NCBI GenBank assembly: GCA_947561395.2
Contig: OX387182.1
Location: 34,899,949 to 34,963,948, forward strand
Direction: 5' to 3'
Source: Buxus sempervirens
Lineage: Eukaryota; Streptophyta; Magnoliopsida; Buxales; Buxaceae
Length of the DNA: 64,000 nucleotides
Part shown: positions 44,561 through 55,608 of the stretch, one piece after another
Position numbering within the stretch: position 1 is the stretch's first letter
Layout: each line of letters starts with the position of its first letter
Notes under the pieces: model-generated
Told to the model about the DNA's origin: nothing
Seen by the model: the letters and a program-made list of their open reading frames with translations, nothing else
Database searches by the model: none
Program-made: the position numbers and the translations under genes

Positions 44561-45993
44561 ATGGCATCTTCGTCCTCGACTGAGAAAGTTCTTTTCCCTA
44601 AGATTGAGAAGTGTACCTTCGATACACCTTGGATCCGTTTTGGACAAAGCAGCTTCAAAGGGATGATCAAATTGGATGGGAGCACAAATACCATATGGGA
44701 CAAACTTTGTCCCTGTTAAATGTGCCAATCAGTTGGGATATGATCCAAGCAACTTTACTTTTCTGGGATCCCCAATTTTTAGTGTTTCAATTCGAGATCA
44801 ACGAGTTGACTCCCACAATTGAGGAATTTGACCTATTCCTCCGATTTTGTGACCTTGGAGAACCCGCTCAGCCAAATCACAAAGATACCTACAAGAATGA
44901 AGCTTGTACTTTCTTTGGCCTACCTAGAGGAGAATTCCGAACTTTAGGAGGTGACCAGGCATTCACGAGGGTCTCTAAAACCTTCCTAGCAGAAAAAATA
45001 AGAAACAAAAAGCAGGAAAGACCCCGTGTTTGGTGGGATACCTTCACCCTCGTGGTTCTGCCACAAATCTTCTTTCCAATTGGGGGAGACACCATTAACT
45101 TGGCCCTCATGGAAGTTGTGGACCAACTCCAGGCAGGATACCAAATCATGCCACGGGTCCTAGCCCAATTGTATCATGCCCTGACTATGACCAAGAACGA
45201 AACTAGGAGGTTTGAGGGGTGCGCTCCTCTCCTACACATCTAGCTTCAAGACCACCTAATGGTTGCTGAGTCCATTAGTCAGCAGTATGGGTTTGTCCGT
45301 AATAATGTCACCCGGATGGCCCGAAGAGAGATCAGACCAGACTTGCCCACTCGTGAGGACTGGTTCAACCACTTTCTCCAACTGAATGGAGAAACAGATA
45401 TTAGATGGTGGGGCACATTCAACTTCACCTACGCCCCCATCTTGGCTTTCAGAAAGAGAAGGTGCCTAGCTTTTATAGGTTTAACCCATGCCGTGCCACA
45501 CTATCCAATCCAAGTTCTGAGACAGTTTGGGAAGTCTCAGGGGATACCAATCAAAGACAATGCGAGCGACTTGACTGGCCCGCTTATGCATGAGCTGAAG
45601 AAGCATTTGTTGAAGGAATGGCAGAACGTGCGCAAGCTCCAGGAAGACATCTTCTCCGGTTCCCACTTTCGTGACTACGAAGAGTGGATGGCTCGGGAAT
45701 CCGGCCTCGATGGCCCCCCGCCTCTTCTTTCTGTCACTTCTAGCGACTTTCCAGTTCCGCCCCCTAACACATATAGGGATAGGGTGGCTGAACTGCAAGA
45801 ATCTCATTCCCGAATTCATCGTGCATATGTGAATTCTGAACGTGAAAATAGGCAAGCCAATGAGGCCCTTCAGCATGAACTGGATATTATGCGCAAGCGC
45901 ATAGAGGAGGACCGACGTCTGCGGAACAAGCTTCTACGTGCCTTGAGAAGGCAAGACGTGTCCTCCCACTATAATGATGACCAGCCTAGCTAG
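44561..45993 (+). pseudogene. ORF1 protein of Tat/Ogre-type element (DUF7745-like)
   Basis: The ATG at 44561 starts MASSSSTEKVLFPKIEKC. The frame shifts near 44700-44712, and the conserved core follows: LSLLNVPISWDMIQATLLFWDP, VFQFEINELTPTIEEFDLFL, FGLPRGEF and WWDTFTLVVLPQIFFP. This pattern (LLNV..W..I.A...FWDP..VF.F...EL.PT.EE) is what I know from plant proteins annotated DUF7745 and from ORF1 of Ogre elements; the function is unknown. A TAG at 45241-45243 interrupts the frame after APLLHI, at a position usually occupied by Trp, so TGG-to-TAG is likely. The C-terminal 60 residues (RVAELQESHSRIHRAYVNSE onward) are charged and likely coiled coil. A TAG at 45991-45993 ends it. Confidence 0.7.
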
Positions 45994-46339
45994 ACCTTGG
46001 CTTTGTTGTAATTTCTGAGCATGATGATGTACTGTAAATCTTGATGTTAACTTTCCAGTTGTTGTAATTTTCAAGCACGAAATTTTCTTTGAATCCAATA
46101 TCTTGTGTTGAATCTAATCTGCAAAAGCAAAAGCATAATTTGAAATGAATGAAATAAATGAAAAAATTGAAGTCCTCCATAGTCAAATCGGCCCCAAGTG
46201 GTCACCTTTGTTAATTTCAGTCGATATGACCACTTGTTGAAATCAAAATCCTGAAACCTTGCAATTGTTCTAAACATAAGAACACCCAAGCCCCTGAGCT
46301 TAGATCGCACCCGTATGTATCTTTTTCAAGATCATCCGG

Positions 46340-46860
46340 TCAGCCTTTTGGGGCACTGAAGCCACCGGTGATTAAACGGGAGATTGGCCGAGGATCGCCC
46401 TGGCATAGCGTACCCCTAGTGAGGCGCCGAAGTCAATGGTGATTAAACCAGCGACTAGCTAAGGCACGCCCGGGTATCACTAGCCGAAGTTTTGGGGCAC
46501 TGAAGCCGCTGGTAATTAAACCGGAGATTGGTGGAGGATCGTCCTGGCATAGCATACCCCCAAGTGAGGCGCCGAAGTCAATGGTGTTTAAACCAACGAC
46601 TAGCTAAGGCACACCCGGGTATCACTAGCCAAAGTCTTTGGGGGCACCAAAGCCATCGGTGATTAAACTGAAGATTGGCCGAGGATCGTCCTGGCATAGC
46701 CTTCCCCAAATGAGGCATCGAAGCCCATGGTGATTAAACCAGCGACTAGCTAAGGCATGCACGGGAACTACTAGCCGAAATTGGGCGCTGAGGCCGCTAG
46801 TGAATAAACTGGAGATTCGCTAAGGTACGCCTGGGTGCTGCTTTTCAACTCACCCCCTGC
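46340..46860. repeat. ~143-bp tandem repeat in the Ogre-type spacer
   Basis: Units start with ggggcactgaagccaccggt (46352), ggggcactgaagccgctggt (about 46494) and gggggcaccaaagccatcgg (about 46639), each followed by a gattaaac half-unit, a tggccgaggatcg block and an agcgactagctaaggca block. A fourth, shorter unit ends near 46835. Half-units also resemble each other, so the basic repeat may be about 70 bases. Confidence 0.85.
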
Positions 46861-46906
46861 GGAGACCCTGCATGGTCCAACCCCGTGATACTGAGCTCAA
46901 ACAAAC

Positions 46907-46919
46907 CCCCCCCCCCCCC
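46907..46919. repeat. Poly-C run between the two tandem arrays
   Basis: Thirteen C in a row separate the 143-bp and the 56-bp repeat tracts. Confidence 0.9.
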
Positions 46920-46924
46920 AACTG

Positions 46925-47470
46925 AAGGTTCTCTTTCCTTGCCGAGATGGCTAAAATAGATCAGCTTAACTCCGGGTTCTCTCTCCCATTCAAGTGGCTA
47001 AAACAGATTCAAAAATTAGGGTTCTCTTTCCAAGTTACTTGGGGGCAGCAAAAATAGATCAGTTTTTAAAATTAAGGTTCTCTTTCCCAGTTGCTTGAGG
47101 ATAGCTAGAATAGATTAGTTTTTAAAATTAGGGTTCTCTTTCCCAATTGCTTGAGGGCGACTAAAATAGATCAATTTTTTAAAATTAGGGTTCTCTTTCC
47201 CAGTTGCTTGAGGGCAACTAAAATAGATCAATTTTTAAAATTAGGGTTCTCTTTCCTAGTTGCTTGAAGGTAGCTAGAATAGATATGTTTTAAAAATTAG
47301 GGTTCTCTTTCCCAGTCACTTGAAGGCGACTAAAATAGATCAGTTTTTAAAAGTTAGGGTTCTCTTTCCCAGTAATTCCCAAGTGGCTAAAATAGATCTG
47401 TCTCCACACTCTTTGGTTTTTCAACAATCAGGTTCTCTTTCCTTGCTGTTTTAAGGACAGCTAAAACAAG
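46925..47470. repeat. 56/57-bp tandem repeat in the Ogre-type spacer
   Basis: The word gttctctttcc recurs at about 47021, 47078, 47133, 47190, 47246, 47302 and 47359, a period of 56-57 bases. Looser copies lie at 46928, 46976 and 47432. Each unit carries gttctcttt, a cccagttgcttgag block and ctaaaatagatcag. Confidence 0.9.
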
Positions 47471-47634
47471 TCAAATAATTTAATAAAAACAAAAGATGGC
47501 AAAAATAAATGAATTCAATAAATTTGTATGAATTATTCTTGTAAAATTGTACTAATACTTGATTACTGTTTCAACAAGGTACCAAAATAGCTCCCTGAAG
47601 CCCGTATCTGTTGAGATCCAGAACAAGGCTTGAG

Positions 47635-49460
47635 ATGGAACAACAAGGAGATCAGACACCACCCGAACAACATCCAGCGGAAACTAGTCAGGTGCAGGCT
47701 ATGAACGAGATGTAGCACAGGATTGAAAACATGAGCACTATTATTCAGGACCCAATGGCAGAGTTGAGAGAGCTAACGTAGGTTCCGCCTGCTGTACACC
47801 TTTCCCACAAGCAGAAGTGCCTCCACCATATCTAGTGCATCCTCCACCAGCGGTCCCACCACTGCCACCACCAGCAATACCCTTTCCCCAAGCCGTGCCA
47901 ATCCACCCCCACCTCAAGAACGAATCGCGTTTGTCCAGCTGGGACAGGAAGAAGAAGACTGGTATAGGACCTAGCAAACCCAGTTTGAGGAAAGGATAGT
48001 ATCAGTAAAGAAGAAAGCAAGACTGAGATAGCAGCAGTGAAAGAATAAAGCAATGTGGAGATGGCCGCTATGCGAGAGGAATTATTAAAGTAGTTGCAGC
48101 CCAGTGCGGTTCCTAGCAAGGCTACTCTGGATAGCTTTTGCTTTTTCTCAGACATCCAACTCCCACCCAAGTTTAAATGCCCAGATCTGCATTAGTTTGA
48201 TGGTACGGGATGCCCATTAAACCATTTGAGATCTTACTCCGAAGACATGTGTCAATATGCCAAAGATAAGAAAATAATGGTGCAGTTTTTCCAAAGGTCA
48301 TTGATTGGGGCCGTTTATACTTGGTTTTTGAGTCTGGATAAAACCAAGATCAAGACATGGAATGACCTGGCGGCAGCATTCATCCAGCAGTACCAACTGA
48401 ATAGTCAGATTGTACAGACTAGAGCAGAATTGTAAAGGCTGACAAAGAAAAGCCAGTTATCAGTATGGGAATATGCCAAGAGATGGAAGGAACTGGCGAC
48501 GTTGGTACAACTGCCTTTGTTAGAACATGAGATGACTTCCCTATTCATTGCTTCTCTGGGACAGCCATTCTTTTCTCTGTTGCTAGGGTAGAGTACCTCT
48601 AATTTCAATGATCTGATTTTGACAGCCGACAGAATTGAGGATGCAGTAAGGGTCGGTAAAATTGATGGCAGTGGCCAGAACTCTGGGCAGAGAAGGACAG
48701 CGATAGGACAAGGTAGTAGGAACCAGGGGCAAGAGCCCAGGAATAGGAGACACAGGCGGTTAATTATGTACAGCCGGCACAACCTTACCATTTCTCCCAA
48801 AGACCTGAGACAGTAACGCCCCAAAGCCAGGGGCAGCCAGCTTACCAAGGGATGAGAAGGACCCAAGAAGAGATGGAGGCTAGAATGAAAAGGGTATTTA
48901 CCCCCCTGTCGTATGCACCGGCTGAGTTGTTGGCAACACTGCTGAAGAAGGGGTACCTCCAAGTCAAGCCCCCAAATCCTCGATTGGTTAACTCAAGAAG
49001 TTATAATGCAGCAGAAAGGTGCGAGTACCATTCTGGTGCTCCCGAGCACCACACCAATCAATGCTGGGATTTGAGGCATGACATACAAGATCTGATTGAC
49101 AGTAAGAAGATCTCCATTGATCCCCCAGCACTAGCAACACCAACGCTAGCCGCTGGAACTGCTACAAACCCTCTCCCGAACCATTCCAAGGCTTCTTCCA
49201 GTGGGCCAGTAAATTAGGTGAGTAATGACCAAGGCAGTGGAATTCAGTTTGATCCATCTCTACTGATTGGGCAACCAGAGCAAGTTGTCAGGATATGCTG
49301 CCAAGAAGGGGCAGAGCAACACTTGGTGAACGTCATTGAGGAAGGCAATGATGAGGATACATTCCTAGGACTCCCTCTGGTGAATTTTCACCTACCCGAA
49401 GAACCTGAATTCTTCTACCCTTCATCCATCCCAGACACACATGTCGTCAACATCTTTTGA
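47635..49460 (+). pseudogene. Gag of Tat/Ogre-type element, many stops
   Basis: The ATG at 47635 starts MEQQGDQTPPEQHP. TAG at 47713 comes early, and more stops follow. The retrotransposon gag core is clear at 48190-48430 (LNHLRSYSEDMCQYAKDKK, RSLIGAVYTWFLSLDK, WNDLAAAFIQQYQLNSQ). TAA near 48433 and TAG near 48590 interrupt it. After a frameshift near 48820, the zinc-knuckle-like CEYHSGAPEHHTNQCWDLRH lies near 49021-49080, as in other Tat gags (Cys-His pattern CxxHx3Hx4C). Another TAG follows at 49215. Pro-rich stretches occur at 47817-47890. Most stops fit CAG-to-TAG or CAA-to-TAA changes. Gag no longer encodes a full protein. Confidence 0.8.
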
Positions 49461-50339
49461 CCTAATGGACAGCCCTCCACATGACCTAATGTGCCTTTCA
49501 TTTGAACCACCCACCTTTAACCTCTCCCAGCTCCACCTCGAACCACCATCCTACAACACCATACCACCATCATACCAACTCTTACCTCTCTATCACCAAT
49601 CTACCATCACCATCACCGAAACAGAAATTGATCGAATCACCCGGTCCAGCCGATACATAAACACCGACCCCCCACCTGCACCAGAGGGCGAGACAGAGGA
49701 AGAAAAGAGGAGAAGAGAGAAAGGGAAGGAAGTGGTCACTGAGATGCCACAGACCCACAAGAAGAAGGGAAAGGCCACTAAGGAGGAGATCATCAATCTC
49801 CACAACAGTGTCTATGCACCAGAGTATAATCTCCTCCAACAACTAAACAAAGTGCCTGCCCAAATCTCCATCATGCGCCTCCTGTTCGATTCAGAGAAGC
49901 ATAGGGATGCGTTAATGAAAGTCTTGGATGATGCACACGTGCTAGATAGCATAAGTCCCAAACAGCTAGAGGTAGTAATGTTAGTAATTGTGGCACCCAA
50001 GGCCATCTCATTCTCTGCCACTGACTTGCCACCAGAAGGTTGCAATCACACCGAGCCATTGTACATAACAATAAGGTGCTTCGACCTCGTGGTAAAGCGG
50101 GTGATGATTGACAATGGGTCAGCCCAGAACATCTGCCCAATGAGGACTTTTCACAGCCTGCAGTTGAACTCTGAGTTGATTAAGCCCAGTTCTCAAAATG
50201 TTCAAGGATTTGATAATGCTCGGAGAGAGTCCTTGGGAGAAGTTGTCTTGGATATTGTGATTGCAGAAAAGGCATTCACTATGACCTTTGAACTAATGGA
50301 TATCAATGCCTCTTTCAACTTGCTAATTGGGAGGCCATG
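49441..50339 (+). pseudogene. Aspartic protease of Tat/Ogre-type element, cut by an LTR
   Basis: The frame from 49441 lies one step from the gag frame. It has a charged N-terminal part (EEEKRRREKGKEV), then AQISIMRLLFDSEKHRDALMKVL, LPPEGCNHTEPLYITIRC and the active site VMIDNGSAQNICP with Asp near 50110. ELMDINASFNLLIGRP follows near 50295-50337, the conserved second half of Tat proteases. The codon after GRP (normally Trp) is broken by the LTR insertion at 50340; downstream residues read from LTR sequence. Apart from the insertion the frame is open over about 300 codons, in contrast to gag. Confidence 0.82.
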
Positions 50340-50894
50340 TGTAAGCACCTCATTTTAGCGCTCCTGGAAGTGCTGGAAATGCAAACCCTAGCTGAAAAGT
50401 CAAACCCTAAGGGGTCAAAAGTTGACTTTTTGATTGAGTGATAATTGGCCACCTTGATTTATCTCAATGGATAGAGAATCCCGACACAGTTCCAACGCAA
50501 CTGAATTTGCTAGAATAGGAGCCCAGATGAAGGATTTACAGGCTAGTCAAACTTGAGGGGGAGCAAAATTGAATTTCTGCTAAACCCCAGATCAGCTGCT
50601 TAACCCTTCTCCAATGGATAGAGGACTCCGATACGGTTCTAACGCAACTGAGTTTGCTCGAATCGGAGTCCGGATGAAGAAGATATGAGCAGTTGAAGCT
50701 TTAGAGCAGCAATGCCGGAAACTGCACACGTGGCAAGAAATCAGCACACGTGGCAAGAGAGCAGATAAATACCTCGGGCATTAATCCACAAATAGCCAAT
50801 TGATGTCAAAATATGTCGGGGGGCAATCTGCGATTATCTTAGGTGTCAAATCGGTCAAATCCGGGGGCAATCTGTAAATATCTGAAAATTCACC

Positions 50895-51135
50895 TTTTGT
50901 ATCCGACGTATATGGTCGAATGCACATAAATTTGTTCATATCCAACATAATATGCCAGATACAAAAAATCTCCACCGAAATCTTGTCGGATTTTCCGACA
51001 GATTTTCTGGCAGCATTAAATTTTTGCAATCATGCTGTTTGTATCCGACCTTTTATGTCGGATACAAAGAAATGTTAGTGTATCCGACCAACAAGCAATT
51101 GTAAGTGTATTCGACCTATCAGGTTGGATACAAAT
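50895..51135. repeat. Inverted-word cluster (GTATCCGAC / GTCGGATAC) upstream of TATA
   Basis: Five pairings include gtatccgac-n7-gtcggatac at 51041-51065 (perfect) and tattcgacctatcaggttggata at 51108-51130. Others lie at 50900, 50939 and 51080. The cluster ends directly before the TATA box at 51142. Confidence 0.85.
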
Positions 51136-51152
51136 TGAAGTCTATAAATAGG

Positions 51153-52759
51153 CCAGCAACCCCCCTGGCCTAAGGTTGCTGGCCTTTCCTCCGTTTCCCC
51201 CCTCCCAATTGGTGCGAAACCTTCCCCTCCCACTTCTCTTTGCCTCCCACACCCCCCAAATACCCACCTTTGACCATCTTACCCCTTCTTCATCCCTTCT
51301 TCCTCATTTTCACTCAAGCAAGAGGTGGTGTTGCTGTTGGTGGTGCTGCAAAGTGGTGTTCCAGCTCTTGTCGAAGCTCCAAGGAAGTGCCTACACCCTT
51401 CAAGGAAGCTCCCCAACCCCAAGTTATTACTCCCCTTTACATTTTACACCACATATATAATATTGGGTGCGGTTCATGGAGTTTAAGAATGCTTTGTGTC
51501 TTAATAGTTAAATCTTCCCTCCAGCATGGTACCTGTATCTCTTCTCCTCTCCGGCTTGTCACTTGGGCCATGTGAGAGCCTCCACAAGTGAGAAAGAGCA
51601 TGCATGTGGTTGTATGGGAGAATGAGAGTATTTGTCACACGCTTTTATGTCCTATATGTCTCTGTTGGTGTGTTGTTTCTTTTGTTCAAAAGAGGAGCCT
51701 GTTCCTCTCCGATTTCATCCCATGTATCCCCAACGTAATCCCCCTCCTCCACCCTTCTTGTTGGTTTGTTTTTTCCATCAAGTTGCTGTTTTGAGCATGA
51801 TTAATGATGATGAAGTGTGTATGCTTGTATGTGTTGGCATCTGTCGTGATTAGGGAGCATGTATCTTTGTGTACGAGCATGATCCCTCCCCTCCTCCTTT
51901 CCTTTGGTGGTTGCTGTTCAAGTTTTTTTATGATAAATTAATGGGCATGTGAGGTACTTTTAGGGTTGCTGTTGGCGGCAGCAGCAGCACCCTATTCCCC
52001 TTTTTAGCGGATTTGATTTATATGACGTGTATGCAATGCTTGTATCATTAGCTAGAGATCCCATTAACATGATCCCCCACCCCATGATTACTTGCTGTAG
52101 AATCCCCTAACAGGCCATTATTTTCATGCATAAGCTTGCTCCCTCTCCACCCCTTTTGTCGGGATGCCATTCCACCCACTTATGTGCTACTGTTTTCATG
52201 TATTAGCATGCTCCCTAACCCCTTTTTAGTTGTTGCCCTAGGTACCTGCATCATGTGCTTCTTGTGTGTTGATGAATATCATGTTGTTTTGGGTATCTTT
52301 TGGATGCATGCATGGATTCCCCATTCTAGGATCATGCTAGACCTTTTTAATGGTCTTACAATCTTCTTTATCATGAGCTGGGTGCGTGTATTGCTGATCC
52401 ACATGCATGGTATGTAGACAAGTGTGTGTAAAAGTTTCAAGCTCAAGCATGCTTCAAGCCCTTGCCTATTTGTGTTTTCTTTTACCAATGAGGAGTTTGC
52501 TGTTTGGTGTATTGGGAAACCAAAACAAGGACACCTTGGTCCCTGTTTTACTGGTATACATGATCCAAAATAGAAAGGGGCAACCTCAATGCCTCTTACC
52601 CCCTTTCCTTGTTGTAAAAACCCCCAAAGGAGGCAAAAGATGGGGGATTCCCCATCTCCAGAACCTATGTAGGCCTTCCCGAGGGCCCACAAAACCTTAG
52701 CACCCTCCTAGGAAGCCTAGAAGCCCAACCCTATTGGAAAAATCCGAAAATCCACATTC
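51153..52759 (+). other. Transcribed part of the Tat LTR, noncoding
   Basis: Between the TATA box and the second word cluster the DNA is pyrimidine-rich (51180-51320) and has no ORF with recognisable motifs. Repeated phrases such as gcatgctccct and ccccttttt occur irregularly. A comparable region is found at 60080-61240 in the related LTR. Confidence 0.6.
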
Positions 52760-52872
52760 TGTTAGCTGATCCGACAACTCAGGTCAGATCAACAGGGGCT
52801 TATGTGTAGCCGACCTTTTAGGTTGGCTACAAAGGAAAGCATGTGTAGCCGACAACTCAGGTCGGCTACAAT
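52760..52872. repeat. Second inverted-word cluster (GTAGCCGAC / GTCGGCTAC), downstream
   Basis: Two pairings, gtagccgac with ggttggctac (52807-52831) and gtagccgac with gtcggctac (52847-52870), plus a partial one at 52772. They lie about 1.6 kb after the TATA box. The word differs from the upstream cluster by one base (tatcc versus tagcc). Confidence 0.85.
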
Positions 52873-53113
52873 ATTTTAAATGTGGTTTTGTGCCTTTGGT
52901 GATTTTGTGCTTCCTTTTCATGTTGTTGTAGGCAAACCAAGAAAGCCATTAGGGTTTCCGGGTCATCCGGAAACCCAGCACGGGACATGGACCGCTGGTC
53001 CAACCAGGAACACTTGTGGGCCTTCCTATGGGGCCCACTAAGCCCGACATACGTAATGGAATACAAGCACGTAACATAAACAACTTAAGTAAATTAACTA
53101 ACCAAACTAAGTG

Positions 53114-55608
53114 CGTAACGCCCCGGATCCGTGTTGTTCAATAAAGATATAACACGTCTCACGGAGGTTAGGCAAGGATCGTTTATCAATTATGATCGCT
53201 GGATAATCATCTAGCTATAACCTGACAGAGTGCACAATTTCATTTATCCAAAATTGTAACATTTAAAACTGAACTAGAATCATATGGTTCAACCCCAATT
53301 AAACTTTAATACATCTCAATTATTCAAAGTTCTCAAATTCAGAACAAGATAACCTACAAGTCTAAGGAAGGTAATAGTAATCTTCCTCCCTATAAGCCTC
53401 AGCAGGATCTACCCCAGTAATCGCCTCACCACGAGTATCTGAAAAACAAAACAAAACAACGGAGTGAGATACGAATATCTCAGTGAGTAGCACATGCATG
53501 CAGAAATAGTTGACCACAATTTAAAACTATGCATCGACAAACACTCCATACGGTTAAACAACCAACATCAATTCCCAAGTTCAAATCAAAACTTGTTCTA
53601 ATCAAACAAATCACATCTCAGTTAAGTACGGCAACACATTGATTGGTCAATGTCATGACTATCGTTTAGTTGATAAATTAAACATGCCAAGTAGACACTC
53701 CACACCTCCATATACACAGTTCCGGCCTACTCAGGGTTTCGGAAACTCTGAAATGACGGCCTACTCAGGGTTTCGTCATCCAATGCAGGCCTACTCCCCG
53801 GGTTTCTGCATTGACAACCAGGCCTACTCAGGGTTTCTGGCTGCTCTACACCGGTCGTGGCAACACACAAGGCCATGCAATTCCAACAACCAACAATAAC
53901 ATCACATTACTAAGCTTAAACATCTGGATCCAGGACAAGCTAAGCCAAAACGGTAAAACATCGTATAATCTCAATTCCAATATCAAAGTAAAACCATTCA
54001 TTCCACATCATGTAAAACTCATCACAGTTCATCACATGTCCCTCTGGACCAAGCAGTACCTCAAGTACTTTCAGTATTTTCTCATTTCCGTAACACATGC
54101 CATTTGGAAACAAAACTCAATTCATTCATACCAGGGAAATCTTTACAATACATTTAAAGTTTCCAAACAAGTGAAACCAAAATATAATAATTCCTCAATC
54201 AAAACAGTGTATAAAACAGAGGAAATGTAACTAGTAACTCTTAGTGGTTTGGTATCTGGCACAACACTCATAAATAACGTAAACTCAACTTGGAAGCTTT
54301 TAAGAAGTTCACTAAATTTTCCTCTAATAATTTCATAGGCAAAGTAGATTCCAAAGTTCCCAAACAAGTGAATAGTGAAGTGGTTTAACCCTCAAGTCAC
54401 CCAATTACTCTTGGTTAAATCAAAATTTCCATTTCAGTAAGTATAATAGGGTATGCGCTCACTTCCTGAAGTGGGCGCCAGGTGAGCGCCGGTCAGCGGT
54501 AAGAAAAAAAGGGTAAATGTACCTTGCGCTCACTCGACGCTAAGTGAGCGCGAGATGAGCGTGAGCTAAGCGCCAGGTTCGCGCGAGCTGAGCGCCGGGT
54601 TTTCGAGTGCGCGGGAGCTGAGCGCCAGGTGAGCGCCAGCTCGGCGGTAAGTATAATTTTAACTGGGCGCCTACCCCTAGGTGATCGCAAGTGGGCGCCA
54701 GGTGGGCGGATACCCACTGCGATTTTCAGTTCTCTGTTATTTCGAGATCTCCAATTCTGGCTGGTTTGTTTAGGTCTGTTATTACTCCAATACACTCCTA
54801 ATACTCCCAGAAGACTTCCCAATCACTTTTGGATTTAATCTAAACACATTTAATTTCAAGATAAATTTCAATCTCCGACTCTGTTTCATGTCATTCCAGA
54901 AAACCAGAAAAACTCAGAGAACACTTAAAATACAACCATGCATAAGAATAAGCTCACGAAAACATAGAACACAAAACCCCAGTTGTAAATCAGTGCTACT
55001 CACCTGAATGCGCTTATTCCAGAATAGTAAAACCTCGGCCGATCACTACTCCGGCCACGCACGCGAATGCAAAATCTAGCCAAACAAATCCTCTCGAGCA
55101 GAGAGAAATAACCCACTGAACTTCAACTCCAAAATCCTTCCCTTAGCCCTTGCGATTCTTGTTCTTCACGAGCAGAACCCTAATCGCCACTCCAGCCAAA
55201 ATCGCTCAGTTCTCTTGATATCCAGACTAACGAAAAGTATTTCCGTAAGTATGATACGCATATTCCCATAAACCCCAAAACCCTGCTTTCCCTTTTTAGT
55301 ATACTTACCTTGATACATACGCCGCTCGATCACTCTCCCATTTCCTTGATCCTATGCACGCTGGCCCACTGAAAAACCCTACATGTTCCGGCCACTTAGG
55401 TTAACAAGTGCCCAAGCTATATATATTTTTAATATTAATAATAATAATAATAATAATATAATTTTTCAGAAAAACGGCTATATAACGCCTGTACATACGA
55501 GTATGGGCTAAGCCCTCAAACCACAAAAATCACCTGATAAACACAGTTTATATATCAAAATAAATAACTAAATAAATAAATAAACTCACCAAAAATCAGG
55601 GTCTTACA
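53114..55608 (-). mobile_element. Solo LTR, Tekay/Del-type, minus orientation
   Basis: In plus orientation it starts cgtaacgccccggatccg (first base probably mutated from t) and ends aaaatcagggtcttaca. Flanks are aagtg (53109-53113) and gagtg (55609-55613), a duplication with one mismatch. Length is 2,495 bp. The conserved dyad gagatacgaatatctc is at 53465-53480. 'ggcctactcagggtttc' words recur at 53725-53840, the CG-rich gagcgcc/ggcgctc array is at 54455-54715, and a minus-strand tatatata lies at 55419-55426. Its closest relative here is the 5' LTR at 9483-12340. Confidence 0.82.
55435..55460. repeat. AAT trinucleotide microsatellite
   Basis: About eight aat repeats lie next to the minus-strand TATA region of the solo LTR at 53114-55608. 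Confidence 0.85.

Larger units (their letters stand above)
43861..50339 (+). mobile_element. Tat/Ogre-type Ty3/gypsy internal region, interrupted in protease
   Basis: In order: leader, an ORF1 upstream of gag (44561-45993), a long repeat-rich spacer (45994-47634), gag (47635-49460) and aspartic protease (49441-50339). An ORF1 upstream of gag is the hallmark of Ogre/Tat elements. The coding frame stops at GRP of the protease, where another Tat LTR was inserted; reverse transcriptase and integrase, if present, lie beyond the right edge. The left boundary is approximate, because no LTR end or primer site could be pinned down between 43300 and 44500. Confidence 0.75.

Noticed and set aside
51176..51575. 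Open frames after the TATA box of the 50340 LTR
   Set aside because: Overlapping frames in pyrimidine-rich leader sequence of an LTR, with no domain similarity.
54493..54822. 109-codon ORF rich in Ser, Arg and Ala
   Set aside because: It is generated by the GAGCGCC word array of the Tekay LTR.
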